Virus record (IMG/VR): IMGVR_UViG_3300042516_001886
Coordinates: 1 to 41,073 of that record
Strand: one strand, 5' to 3'
DNA: 41,073 bases
Origin: a virus
The notes under the pieces were generated by a model, which was not told the DNA's origin, did not search any database, and saw nothing but the letters and a program-made list of their open reading frames with translations. Of the stretch, positions 32,273-39,926 are shown one piece after another. The translations under genes were made by a program, and so were the position numbers. The stretch's first letter is position 1; every line of letters begins with the position of its first letter.

Positions 32273-32680
32273 ATGGATATTAATATCTCAACTGCTCCTC
32301 AGGGCGCTCCTACTGAAGTAATGGCGAACTTTGTTTCAACATTATTTCATTCTCGTACACAAGCACATACATTTCATTTACAAACTAACTCATTTGCTGC
32401 TCATAAAGCACTAAATGAATATTATGATAGTATTATTGATTTAGTTGATAGTTTAATAGAATCATATCAAGGCCGTTACGGTATATTAAAAGGTTATCAA
32501 GGTATGGGTGATGTATTAGAATATGATGAAAATATAGTAGTTAAATACTTTGAAGCACTTTGCATGTATGTTGAGAAAAACAGATCATTACTTCCACAAG
32601 ACTCATACATCCAGAACCAAATTGATGAGCTTATAGCATTAATCGAATCCACTAAATACAAGTTAATCTACCTACATTAA
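32273..32680 (+). CDS. Dps/ferritin-like protein (DUF5856-type)
   Basis: Helical protein, 135 aa, with a His-rich first helix (FHSRTQAHTFHLQTNSFAAH; H26, H32, H35, H44) and a second helix YYDSIIDLVDSLIESYQGRY. This fits the DUF5856 ferritin-like group that I associate with T4-like phages. Such a fold could bind iron or act as a Dps-like DNA protector. No leader. It overlaps the next gene by one base (TAATG). Confidence 0.7.
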   Translation: MDINISTAPQGAPTEVMANFVSTLFHSRTQAHTFHLQTNSFAAHKALNEYYDSIIDLVDSLIESYQGRYGILKGYQGMGDVLEYDENIVVKYFEALCMYVEKNRSLLPQDSYIQNQIDELIALIESTKYKLIYLH

Positions 32681-33036
32681 TGGTTAAATTATCTACTATA
32701 TTAGCGGAGTTACTATCCGAAGCAGAAAATCCAAACGTTTACAAGTTTAGAGGTATTTTAATTACCAATACTGAAAACCGCGGACAAACAGAAATATTAT
32801 CTGACATACGCTCTATAGCAGGGGTTACAGTAGCAACATCTAAGGAATTACCTACATCAGGAGATGTTACAGGTACTAAGTTCTACAAGACAGAACTTAA
32901 TTTAAAGATTGACCCACACCCATACAAAGGATTTTCAAGCCAAACACTTAAAACCATAGTTAATAATATTAAACGAATTGAAGGAGTAAGAAACTTTACT
33001 CCTATTGGTAACGTTCAAATGACAAAACCATACTAA
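32680..33036 (+). CDS. leader-bearing small alpha/beta protein, 118 aa
   Basis: Leader MVKLSTILAE, with a second LxE at LLSE (11-14). The body resembles a ferredoxin-like beta-alpha-beta fold (KFRGILITNTENRGQTEILS, IRSIAGVTVATSKELP, LKTIVNNIKRIEGVRN). The regular KIxxIxGV segment recurs in small phage proteins of this class, which are uncharacterised as far as I know. Inferred internal virion protein, co-translated with both neighbours (TAATG). Confidence 0.6.
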   Translation: MVKLSTILAELLSEAENPNVYKFRGILITNTENRGQTEILSDIRSIAGVTVATSKELPTSGDVTGTKFYKTELNLKIDPHPYKGFSSQTLKTIVNNIKRIEGVRNFTPIGNVQMTKPY

Positions 33037-33449
33037 TGATAAAGTTAATAGACATATTAAAAGAAATTAAGTGGACTTCTACTAGTACAAATCCATCACT
33101 TACAGATAAAAAACCTAATCCTAATATAACAAAAAAGGATTTAGCTCCTAAACCTGAATCACGACCTCAGTTTCCTTCTTCATATCAATATATAGTAGGT
33201 GAAAAAGTACGTGAACGATATAGTGATGAAGAATCATGTAAAATATTAGATAGAAGACTTAGTTGGGCAGATGTCAAAGAAAATCCAATTAAAGATTTAT
33301 ACATACCTGGTTTTATTCAACATGACATTAAAATAGATAATAAACCTTGGTACCTAGTTAAATTTTTAGAACATAATAAAAATACTCCTCCTACTTGGTT
33401 CTCTGAAAATGAATTACAACCATATAATAGATTTTTAAAAAAAAGATGA
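33036..33449 (+). CDS. leader-bearing hypothetical protein, 137 aa
   Basis: Leader MIKLIDILKE, then a Pro/Lys/Thr-rich, probably disordered stretch (residues 15-50), then a globular part (YIVGEKVRERYSDEESCKIL, GFIQHDIKIDNKPWYLVKFL). The Trp/Tyr-rich end hints at a small SH3-like or beta fold. No named family. Probable internal virion protein. It overlaps the next start by 4 nt (ATGA). Confidence 0.6.
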   Translation: MIKLIDILKEIKWTSTSTNPSLTDKKPNPNITKKDLAPKPESRPQFPSSYQYIVGEKVRERYSDEESCKILDRRLSWADVKENPIKDLYIPGFIQHDIKIDNKPWYLVKFLEHNKNTPPTWFSENELQPYNRFLKKR

Positions 33450-33865
33450 TAAAGTTATTTACCATATTACAAGAACTACTAACTGAAATTGGTGAAATTA
33501 GAAATCCATTTAAATGGAAATATGATTTTGTTGATGATGATGGTAATCATTTCTATTCATTCTCAACACCAGAAAACAAATACTCAGTAGGAATAACATA
33601 TAATGGCGGTAACGGATATGAATTATTATTCAACACTGAAGAAGAAATGGGAAAAGATACAAACGAAAATGTAGCATTACGTGTATTGTCTACAATATTT
33701 GAAATTGCTCTTGATTTTATTAAACGAGAAGATCCGGATGATTTAGTTGTAAGACCAACTGAACAAAAACGCGCTCGCATATATAAATCATATATGGAAA
33801 AAAATATACCTAACACATATCAACTAGTGACAATGGCTGACACCTATCATTGGATTAAAAAATAA
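33446..33865 (+). CDS. leader-bearing paralogue of the protein at 30811, 139 aa
   Basis: Leader MIKLFTILQELLTE, then the fold shared with 30811: YSFSTPENKYSVGITYNGGN, TNENVALRVLSTIFEIALDF, RARIYKSYMEKN. Identical spacing of the TP-NKY, TNE and TI-EI-FI residues shows common descent. The leader is the main difference between the two. This supports a separable targeting sequence rather than part of the domain. Function of the domain unknown. Confidence 0.65.
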   Translation: MIKLFTILQELLTEIGEIRNPFKWKYDFVDDDGNHFYSFSTPENKYSVGITYNGGNGYELLFNTEEEMGKDTNENVALRVLSTIFEIALDFIKREDPDDLVVRPTEQKRARIYKSYMEKNIPNTYQLVTMADTYHWIKK

Positions 33866-33875
33866 AGTTAACCAA

Positions 33876-34082
33876 ATGTCAATATTTAAATTATTAGATG
33901 CAGTGAACACACCTGAAGCAAACACCGCTGGCTTAGTAACAACATGCCTAGCGGCTTTAAACACATTCTTTCAAATGTTTAATCCTATCCTGACAGGATT
34001 ATTCTATATAGCTTCAATAGCTTGGTTGTGTGTACAAATGTATTATCGTATTAAAGATAAAAAACGCAAAAATGAAAAATAG
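33876..34082 (+). CDS. holin candidate, 68 aa
   Basis: A short N-terminal part (MSIFKLLDAVNTPEANT) is followed by two probable membrane helices, about 18-36 (GLVTTCLAALNTFFQMF) and 38-57 (ILTGLFYIASIAWLCVQMYY), and a strongly basic tail (RIKDKKRKNEK). Size, two helices and charged C-terminus fit small phage holins, and a GH19 endolysin lies 3 kb downstream. It could also be another small membrane protein. Its end overlaps the next gene by 11 nt. Confidence 0.6.
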   Translation: MSIFKLLDAVNTPEANTAGLVTTCLAALNTFFQMFNPILTGLFYIASIAWLCVQMYYRIKDKKRKNEK

Positions 34083-34260
34083 TAAATTACGTGCTCTAGT
34101 AAAAGAAATTATTCAAGAAAAACTTAAACCCTCAATGGGCGCAGGTAAATATGTTTCTGATTTTGAAAAATCTAAAGCACCTCAATTCAAAGGTAAGTCT
34201 AAAGAAAAAAGACAAAAAATGGCTGTAGCTGCTTATTTGTCTGCTAAAGATGAAAAATAA
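34072..34260 (+). CDS. basic virion-associated protein with leader-type N-terminus, 62 aa
   Basis: ATG 34072 is preferred to an in-frame ATG at 34030, because translation then starts with the typical MKNSKLRALVKEIIQEKL leader (second type, with IxE steps). The upstream extension would lie inside the holin gene. The body (KYVSDFEKSKAPQFKGKSKE, KRQKMAVAAYLSAK) is basic and helical, a recurrent motif in T4-like phage genomes as I recall, but with no assigned function. It is co-translated with the next gene by a TAATG overlap. Confidence 0.6.
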   Translation: MKNSKLRALVKEIIQEKLKPSMGAGKYVSDFEKSKAPQFKGKSKEKRQKMAVAAYLSAKDEK

Positions 34261-34769
34261 TGAAATTAATCGATATATTAAACGAAATAGATCCTAAAAT
34301 AGGTACAGGTAAAAAACCTAAAGGGTCAGGCCGTCGTTTATATACTGATGAAAATCCAAATGATACTATTAGTATAAAATTCAAAACAGCTCAAGATATA
34401 AAAGATACACTTTCTAAAGAATCATTTAAATCTAAAAAACATGCTCGTAAATCACAAATTATTAATGTAATTCATCAACGTGTTAGAGCGGCTTATGGTA
34501 AAGCTAAAGATCCTAAAGTTAAAGCTAGACTAAAACGTGCTTTAGATTATATTGAAAAACGTAAAGAAGCATCTAAAGAAAAAACTAAAAGTTTAAACAA
34601 AGAAACAACAGATCCACAATCAGGCAAAGCAGCTCCATATGGCTCAGGATATGCTCCTATACAACAGAATGAAGATGTATTAAGTGAAAAATGCTGGCCT
34701 GGATATACTAAAAAAGGAATGAAAACAATGTTTGGAAAAAAATACCCTAATTGTGTAAAAAATGATTAA
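34260..34769 (+). CDS. leader-bearing basic protein with Cys-capped C-terminal motif, 169 aa
   Basis: Leader MKLIDILNE, then a strongly basic helical body (SFKSKKHARKSQIINVIHQR, KAKDPKVKARLKRALDYIEK) likely to bind DNA in the head. The end, residues 145-165, has the pattern CWPGYTKKGMK...FGKKYPNC, a WxGY-PNC motif I recall at the tail of many phage proteins. The motif may fold around the two cysteines (C145 and C165), but its role is unknown. Inferred internal DNA-associated protein. Confidence 0.6.
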   Translation: MKLIDILNEIDPKIGTGKKPKGSGRRLYTDENPNDTISIKFKTAQDIKDTLSKESFKSKKHARKSQIINVIHQRVRAAYGKAKDPKVKARLKRALDYIEKRKEASKEKTKSLNKETTDPQSGKAAPYGSGYAPIQQNEDVLSEKCWPGYTKKGMKTMFGKKYPNCVKND

Positions 34770-35079
34770 ACTATCAGATATACTAAAAGAAGCAAAAGAA
34801 ACATTTAAAGATTTTGCTACTACACGTGGTAAAGGTGCTGCTAAGATAGCTTCAACTGCTGAAGAAAAAGGTGGATTAGCATTATTAACATGGCATCACT
34901 TTAAAGTAAAAGCCCCATACTATAAAAAAGCAGAAGAAGGTAAGTTTGATAAAGAAGCTGCTAAAAAAGAATTTGAAAAAACACTAAAAAGTATATCACT
35001 AAATATGACTCAAATAGAATTCCAACGTGAAGTTGGACGTATGGAAGTATTAGGTGAACTATTAATAAGAGAAAAATAA
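34762..35079 (+). CDS. leader-bearing helical protein, 105 aa
   Basis: Leader MIKLSDILKE, then AKETFKDFATTRGKGAAKIA and the motif EEKGGLALLTWHHFKVKAPY, then YYKKAEEGKFDKEAAKKEFE and a helical end (IEFQREVGRMEVLGELLIRE). I recall this combination in other T4-like phage proteins of unknown role. It overlaps the previous gene by 8 nt and the next by one base. Inferred internal virion protein. Confidence 0.6.
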   Translation: MIKLSDILKEAKETFKDFATTRGKGAAKIASTAEEKGGLALLTWHHFKVKAPYYKKAEEGKFDKEAAKKEFEKTLKSISLNMTQIEFQREVGRMEVLGELLIREK

Positions 35080-35501
35080 TGATTAAACTTATAGACATTT
35101 TAAACGAAGCAGAAATTAGTAAGTGTCCACCTGCTACTCAAAATATAGAGTTAAACTTACAAAATAGACAAAAAGCTATTAATGAATATGGTTATGGACC
35201 ACTTAATCCTAACGAACCTAATGAGAAATTTTGGCAAGCTAAAGTGGATATGTGGAAATTAGATTCAGTAGAAGAAGCCAAATCATCAAGATGTGGTAAT
35301 TGTGCTGCATTTGATCTAACCACAAAAACACTAGATTGTATTGCTAAAGGAATTGGTGATGACCAAGGATCAGAAAATCCTTTTGATGTAATAAAAGCTG
35401 GTAAATTAGGATATTGCAGATTTTTAAAATTTAAGTGCGCCGCGGCCCGAACATGTGATGCTTGGGTAGTTGGTGGGCCTATAACAGATAATAAAAAATA
35501 A
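35079..35501 (+). CDS. leader-bearing cysteine-cluster protein, 140 aa
   Basis: Leader MIKLIDILNE, then a conserved-looking body: CPPATQNIELNLQNRQKAIN, EYGYGPLNPNEPNEKFWQAK, CGNCAAFDLTTKTLDCIAKG, GYCRFLKFKCAAARTCDAWV. Cysteines C72, C75, C87, C113, C120 and C126 could bind zinc or an iron-sulfur cluster. A HiPIP-like fold has been suggested for such proteins, which I cannot verify here. It probably enters the virion, and a redox cofactor in a head protein would be unusual. Confidence 0.6.
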   Translation: MIKLIDILNEAEISKCPPATQNIELNLQNRQKAINEYGYGPLNPNEPNEKFWQAKVDMWKLDSVEEAKSSRCGNCAAFDLTTKTLDCIAKGIGDDQGSENPFDVIKAGKLGYCRFLKFKCAAARTCDAWVVGGPITDNKK

Positions 35502-35503
35502 AA

Positions 35504-35511
35504 ATATTTAT
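35504..35511 (+). promoter_or_regulatory. possible late-type box ATATTTAT
   Basis: ATATTTATTatcATG in the 14-nt gap before the gene at 35516, only 4 nt from its ATG. One base short of the motif and too close for that gene. Weak. Confidence 0.25.
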
Positions 35512-35515
35512 TATC

Positions 35516-35938
35516 ATGATTAAGTTAATTGACATACTATTAGAGACCCTAACAGAAAAAAAGCTTTGCAAAAAAGGTAAAGCTTATTATGACCGTCGCA
35601 AAGCAGCTGGTGAAAAACCATCAGCATATCTTTCTGGTCGCGCTGTCAAAGTATGTAAAGGATTAATGGAGGAAGATGATTTAGACATGCATGAATCACT
35701 TCGTGATTGGTTTAAAAAAGAAGATTGGGTTCGTATTGATACAGCAGGTAATATAACTGGCCCTTGTGGTACAATGAAAAAAGGTAAAGCAACAACTCGT
35801 TGTTTACCTCGAGCTAAAGCAAATAGTTTAACTAAAGCAGAACGCGCAGCTACATCTCGTAAAAAAGTAGCTGGTTCTAAAAAGGGTAAACAATTTGTAC
35901 CTAACACTAAAAAAGCAAAAGTTAAATTTAATAAATAA
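35516..35938 (+). CDS. leader-bearing basic Cys protein, 140 aa
   Basis: Leader MIKLIDILLE, then two modules: KKLCKKGKAYYDRRKAAGEK with PSAYLSGRAVKVCKG (C18, C47), and LRDWFKKEDWVRIDTAGNIT with GPCGTMKKGKATTRCLPRAK (C84, C96). It ends in a very Lys-rich tail. Both modules recur, in my memory, as building blocks of phage head proteins of unknown function. Four cysteines in two pairs suggest one metal site. It likely binds DNA in the capsid. Confidence 0.6.
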   Translation: MIKLIDILLETLTEKKLCKKGKAYYDRRKAAGEKPSAYLSGRAVKVCKGLMEEDDLDMHESLRDWFKKEDWVRIDTAGNITGPCGTMKKGKATTRCLPRAKANSLTKAERAATSRKKVAGSKKGKQFVPNTKKAKVKFNK

Positions 35939-35942
35939 AACT

Positions 35943-36317
35943 ATGAAAACACCAGAGTCAAATATTAATGAAATAGATGAATATGATGTTGAAAATGCAG
36001 ATGATATTAAAGAGTTTGTTCAATTCATAAGAGAATATGTTAAACAATTAAATGAAGCAGATTGTAATTGTATTACTGAAGCTGAATACCGTGGTCGTAA
36101 AGTAGCATTAGGTAAACCAATGCAAGGTGATGTTAAGAAGTTTAAAGTATATGTTAAAAATCCTGCTGGCAAAGTAGTTAAAGTTAACTTCGGCGCTAAA
36201 GGAATGAATATAAAGAAAAATAATCCTAAACGTCGCGCTGCGTTTAGAGCAAGACATAATTGTAAAAATCCAGGACCACGTACTAAAGCTAGATACTGGT
36301 CTTGTAGAAAATGGTAA
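35943..36317 (+). CDS. basic Cys protein with FRARHNC motif, 124 aa
   Basis: ATG 35943 is preferred to the in-frame ATG at 35895, which would overlap the previous gene by 44 nt and adds a non-leader stretch. The N-terminal acidic helix (SNINEIDEYDVENADDIKEF) ends at a QLNEAD step like a cleavage site. The C-terminal domain (EYRGRKVALGKPMQGDVKKF, RAAFRARHNCKNPGPRTKAR, YWSCRKW) is a recurrent T4-like phage module with two cysteines. Possibly a head or DNA-binding protein; function unknown. Confidence 0.6.
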   Translation: MKTPESNINEIDEYDVENADDIKEFVQFIREYVKQLNEADCNCITEAEYRGRKVALGKPMQGDVKKFKVYVKNPAGKVVKVNFGAKGMNIKKNNPKRRAAFRARHNCKNPGPRTKARYWSCRKW

Positions 36318-36318
36318 T

Positions 36319-37143
36319 ATGGCTAAACTAACAAATAAGATAAAAGAGGATATTGATCCATCTGAGGCAAATCGTAATCTTAACGCTGTCCAAACATTGG
36401 TTGATGGTAAGAGAAAAGTAGCTATGATTGTATTAAAAGGACAATCTGAAGCCGCTGATGTTATTAAACTAATTAATGATAATAAGCTTAAAAAAATAGG
36501 TATAGACCAAAGACCAGGAGATGAAGCATATGTTGTGTATGTACCAGGAGCTGAAGCTGATGCTAAAGAATTTACTAATATAATTAATAGATATGGTGGA
36601 TATGCTTCAATAAAAGCATCATATGAAGATTCTAGACGTATGGGTGAATTGTTAGGGTATAAAAAAGAAGCTATAAACGCTTATCTTAAAAAGAATTATG
36701 ATGGGGATGGTCAACCATTAACAGAAGTGAATTGGAAACAAGCATTAGCTGGAGCGGGAATTACTTTAATGTCATTAGGTACTCCTAAAACAGGACAAGC
36801 ACAAAATTTTCAAGGACTAAAAGATAAAGTTAAGCAAGGTGTATCTTTTGTTCAAAGTAAAATTAACCCACAACAAAAAGTTGATACTATTAAAGTACAA
36901 AAAGATGCTCCATTACAGTTAGCTAAATTTAAAGACTTTAAAGGTGCTGGGTATGGATTTGCTTCATCACCAAATCAATCAACTGCTCGAACACAGGCTT
37001 TACTTAAAGCTAAAGCAGACCTAATGCAAAAGATGGGAGTTCAACGTGTAACAGCTGGATTTGAAGAGAAAGATACTAAAATGTACCAACTGCCTGACGG
37101 GACCTATCAATGTGAGGCGGTAGTAGTAATAGGTAATATGTAA
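36319..37143 (+). CDS. hypothetical two-domain protein, 274 aa
   Basis: Starts MAKLTNKIKEDIDPSEANRN, a weak version of the leader (IxE at 8-10). Residues 30-110 are alpha/beta (KVAMIVLKGQSEAADVIKLI, GDEAYVVYVPGAEADAKEF). A short hydrophobic stretch (QALAGAGITLMSLGTP, about 140-155) could be membrane-seeking. Residues 200-274 (AKFKDFKGAGYGFASSPNQS, TARTQALLKAKADLMQKMGV) resemble the LPP20-like lipoprotein fold without a lipobox. Its role next to the endolysin is unknown. Confidence 0.55.
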   Translation: MAKLTNKIKEDIDPSEANRNLNAVQTLVDGKRKVAMIVLKGQSEAADVIKLINDNKLKKIGIDQRPGDEAYVVYVPGAEADAKEFTNIINRYGGYASIKASYEDSRRMGELLGYKKEAINAYLKKNYDGDGQPLTEVNWKQALAGAGITLMSLGTPKTGQAQNFQGLKDKVKQGVSFVQSKINPQQKVDTIKVQKDAPLQLAKFKDFKGAGYGFASSPNQSTARTQALLKAKADLMQKMGVQRVTAGFEEKDTKMYQLPDGTYQCEAVVVIGNM

Positions 37144-37154
37144 ATTAAAATAAT

Positions 37155-37754
37155 ATGAACTTAGATAAACTAAAAGGACACATACCAGACTCAGTAATTA
37201 CTCAGATTCCTGGTGTTATGGATAAATTTGGAATTAATACCCCCTTACGTTTAGCTCATTTCTTGGCTCAATGTGGTCATGAATCTGGTGGATTTAGATT
37301 AACAAAAGAAAATCTAAACTACTCAGCTAAAGGTCTAATGGGTATATTTAAAAAATACTTCCCAACGGAAGCTAAAGCTAAAGAATATGAACGTAAGCCT
37401 GAGAAAATTGCTAATTTGGTCTATGGTGGTAGAATGGGTAACGGCCCTGAACCTACTGGTGATGGAGCTAAGTATTGTGGCCGTGGTTTTATTCAGTTAA
37501 CTGGAAAAGACAACTACACAGCATTTGGTAAGTCAATTAATGAAGATATAGCTGCTAATCCAACACAAGTTGCTGAAAAATATCCATTATTATCTGCCGC
37601 TTGGTTCTTTAATAAGAACAAATTGCATATTATGGCTGACGGTGGTGCTACAGATGCCGTAGTAACGTCAATTACTAAACGTGTAAACGGCGGTACTATT
37701 GGGTTGCCAGATAGAATTAAACACTTTAAAGAATATTATAATTTACTAGCATAA
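37155..37754 (+). CDS. GH19-type endolysin
   Basis: Glycoside hydrolase family 19 fold (chitinase/endolysin), 199 aa. The general acid is E43 in [17 protein letters not shown]. The substrate groove motif is [20 protein letters not shown] (106-125), and [18 protein letters not shown] and [18 protein letters not shown] complete the domain. Phage GH19 enzymes cut peptidoglycan glycan strands to lyse the cell. No signal peptide is seen, so it would need the holin, with 33876 as candidate. It overlaps the next leader gene by one base (TAATG). Confidence 0.85.
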   Translation: MNLDKLKGHIPDSVITQIPGVMDKFGINTPLRLAHFLAQCGHESGGFRLTKENLNYSAKGLMGIFKKYFPTEAKAKEYERKPEKIANLVYGGRMGNGPEPTGDGAKYCGRGFIQLTGKDNYTAFGKSINEDIAANPTQVAEKYPLLSAAWFFNKNKLHIMADGGATDAVVTSITKRVNGGTIGLPDRIKHFKEYYNLLA

Positions 37755-38116
37755 TGATAAAACTAACTAAAATATTAGAATCTCTAGACCCAGTAGGACA
37801 AGAAGATGATGACATCAACAATGATGGAAAAGTAGATAAAACAGATAAATATCTTCGTAAACGTCGTCAAGCAATTAGCAAAGCCACAACTAACGAAGGT
37901 GGAGATGTTTTAGGTCAACCATCATCTGATCATGAAGCTACAATGGCTAAAGGTGAGTTAAGAGATATGCTTATGAATGGAGCTAAAGCCTATAAAATGA
38001 TACAACCAGGAACTGAACTTCCAGGTTGGATATCAGCTTATATTACATTAGCTTCAGACTACATACATAGTATAACTGAGTATATGACTGAAAAAAACAA
38101 TGAAGAAACATACTAA
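37754..38116 (+). CDS. leader-bearing EF-hand-like protein, 120 aa
   Basis: Leader [10 protein letters not shown], with the LxE shifted to I7-L8-E9. Then [17 protein letters not shown] (18-34), a canonical calcium loop with ligands D20, N22, D24, D28 and D31, dockerin-style. The C-terminal half ([39 protein letters not shown]) is a helical module known to me from T4-like phages, with no named role. Calcium could stabilise it in the virion. Overlaps both neighbours by one base (TAATG). Confidence 0.6.
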   Translation: MIKLTKILESLDPVGQEDDDINNDGKVDKTDKYLRKRRQAISKATTNEGGDVLGQPSSDHEATMAKGELRDMLMNGAKAYKMIQPGTELPGWISAYITLASDYIHSITEYMTEKNNEETY

Positions 38117-39075
38117 TGGAACAAAATAAAAAAGACATATTGCGTAAAGCAATAATACAAAAAGTTCAAGAGCGTATCAAAGGACAAGATATGGATCTTA
38201 TGGAGGCAGATGAAGAAACTACTCCTGAAGAGACACCTGAGGAAGCACCTATAGAAGCTCCTGAAGAAGCACCTGAAGAAGAAACACCTGAGGAAGCGCC
38301 TGAGGAACCAAAAGAAGAACTTATCACTTTTGAGTCTAATCCTTTAGAGTATATCTTACAAACATATCCTTCACTTAATCGTACTATTGAGGATTTAATG
38401 ACTCCTGACTTTAGAAGTTATGTTACCGGTATCTATATTATAGCGCCTAAACCAACTACATTTAAGGTTGTACTTCATAATAACCAATCCTTCTATATGA
38501 AGTTTATGGGTAAAACTTATGAGGTTAAAGCCGCTGGTAAACGTTATTATTTACTTAATTTAGGTGAATTTGAAAAAGCAGTTGATCAAATTGCTAATCT
38601 ATTATCTATAGGCAATCCTAAACCTATTGAAGGAGCAGGAACTGAAACATCATCTGCTCCACCCGCTCCTGAAACTCCTCCATCAGGAGGTGATACAGCA
38701 CCAGCGCCGGAAACACCAGCACCTGGTGAAGGTGAAGGAACTCCAGGCAGTCTAGCACTACCAGGTGAAGAAGAAGCCCCGTTGGCTGAGCAAAAAAGAA
38801 GGCGTAGTGTTATTAAGGAAATAAAAAATAAAATCATAAAACAAGTTATGAAACAAAGAACAAACGAAGTTGTATCAGCCGCGTATATTAAAGATGGAGA
38901 TACATTTACTGTAGCAAGTGGTATTGGTAATTTTGTTAAAGGAGATAAAGTAACAGTTACTAAAATCGAAGCATACGGAAACGATATTAGAATCTACATG
39001 ACTAATGATAGTGGAGTAAAAGATTTCATTATTGTAGACAAGAATGATGATTCAATTGATCTTGACATAGATTAA
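38116..39075 (+). CDS. acidic/Pro-rich virion protein with basic helical start, 319 aa
   Basis: The N-terminus is basic amphipathic ([20 protein letters not shown]), followed by LME-A, a good gp21-type cleavage step (residues 28-31). Then an acidic repeat of PEEAPEE units (about 38-67), a globular domain (YPSLNRTIEDLMTPDFRSYV, YMKFMGKTYEVKAAGKRYYL), a Pro/Gly/Glu linker (190-220), and a second helix KEIKNKIIKQVMKQ followed by a beta domain (FTVASGIGNFVKGDKVTVTK). Probably a scaffold-like or internal head protein. Terminator follows. Confidence 0.55.
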   Translation: MEQNKKDILRKAIIQKVQERIKGQDMDLMEADEETTPEETPEEAPIEAPEEAPEEETPEEAPEEPKEELITFESNPLEYILQTYPSLNRTIEDLMTPDFRSYVTGIYIIAPKPTTFKVVLHNNQSFYMKFMGKTYEVKAAGKRYYLLNLGEFEKAVDQIANLLSIGNPKPIEGAGTETSSAPPAPETPPSGGDTAPAPETPAPGEGEGTPGSLALPGEEEAPLAEQKRRRSVIKEIKNKIIKQVMKQRTNEVVSAAYIKDGDTFTVASGIGNFVKGDKVTVTKIEAYGNDIRIYMTNDSGVKDFIIVDKNDDSIDLDID

Positions 39076-39087
39076 ATAAACAAGCTT

Positions 39088-39115
39088 GGCTGCCCAAATA
39101 AGGGCAGCTATTTTC
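39088..39115 (+). terminator. rho-independent terminator
   Basis: GCTGCCC (39089-39095), loop AAATAAA-like, GGGCAGC (39102-39108), extended by one G-U pair, then tattttc. It starts 13 nt after the stop at 39075 and ends the long leader-gene transcript. The exonuclease follows. Confidence 0.75.
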
Positions 39116-39135
39116 ATGCTAACCAATATATCGTT

Positions 39136-39915
39136 ATGATAGAAAACAAGAAGAAAAGACTATTCTTTGACATAGAGACTAGTCCAAACATCGGATTTTT
39201 TTGGTCTGCGGGGTACAAATTAAATGTACCGTACAGCAATATTATCAAAGAAAGAGCTATTATTTGTATCTGCTATAAATGGGCAGGTGAAGATAAGGTT
39301 TATTCATTAACTTGGGATAACAACCAAGACGACAAAAAAATGTTAGAAAAGTTCATAGAGGTCGCTAACGACGCTACTGAATTAGTGGGTCATAATGGAG
39401 ATAAATTTGATTTACCGTGGATCAAAACACGTTGTATATTTCATCACATTCCTGTTTTTCCAACTTATACTACAATTGATACTCTAAAACATGCACGTTC
39501 TAAATTCAGATTCAACTCGAATCGTTTAGACTACATTGCTCAGTATTTGAATGTGGGTGAAAAATTAGAAACTGGTGGTTTTGACTTATGGAAGAACATT
39601 GTTCTAAATAAGGATAAGGACGCATTAGAGAAAATGGTAACATATTGTAAGAATGATGTTGGTATACTTGAAAAAGTATACGATCGTTTGTCTAATTATG
39701 TAGCTCATAAAACACATTATGGTGCATTGAATAACGGAGAAAAATATTCATGTCCTGAATGTGGTTCTGAAGACTTACGTTTCTCACAAAAACGTTATAC
39801 AGCAACAGGTACAGCACGTGTTCAATTACAATGTAATGAATGTCATAAGTACCACACTGTATCTAGTCGAGTTTATGAAGCGAAAACAGCTAAAGAAACA
39901 GAAATAGAACAATAA
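39136..39915 (+). CDS. DEDDy 3'-5' exonuclease with zinc-ribbon tail
   Basis: RNase H-like exonuclease of the DnaQ/YprB-type DEDDy group: D12 and E14 in LFFDIETSP, D92 in LVGHNGDKFDLPWI, and Y170 with D174 in MVTYCKNDVGILEK. A C-terminal four-cysteine zinc ribbon follows (C206, C209, C233, C236: YSCPECGSED, LQCNECHKYH). It may trim DNA or RNA 3' ends, and the ribbon gives nucleic-acid contact. No leader; isolated between a terminator and a leader gene with an A/T-rich start. Confidence 0.8.
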   Translation: MIENKKKRLFFDIETSPNIGFFWSAGYKLNVPYSNIIKERAIICICYKWAGEDKVYSLTWDNNQDDKKMLEKFIEVANDATELVGHNGDKFDLPWIKTRCIFHHIPVFPTYTTIDTLKHARSKFRFNSNRLDYIAQYLNVGEKLETGGFDLWKNIVLNKDKDALEKMVTYCKNDVGILEKVYDRLSNYVAHKTHYGALNNGEKYSCPECGSEDLRFSQKRYTATGTARVQLQCNECHKYHTVSSRVYEAKTAKETEIEQ

Positions 39916-39922
39916 TATTTAT
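39915..39922 (+). promoter_or_regulatory. possible late-type box ATATTTAT
   Basis: ATATTTATCaatATG: the box overlaps the stop codon of the exonuclease (stop at 39913-39915) and ends 4 nt before the ATG at 39927. One base short of the motif and probably too close. Weak. Confidence 0.25.
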
Positions 39923-39926
39923 CAAT

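Noticed and set aside
34030-34071. Earlier in-frame ATG (34030) for the basic protein
   Set aside because: It would lengthen the overlap with the holin gene to 53 nt and hide the leader-type start at 34072.
35895-35942. Earlier in-frame ATG (35895) for the FRARHNC protein
   Set aside because: It lies inside the previous gene, and the extra residues have no resemblance to a leader. ATG 35943 has the usual A-rich upstream context.
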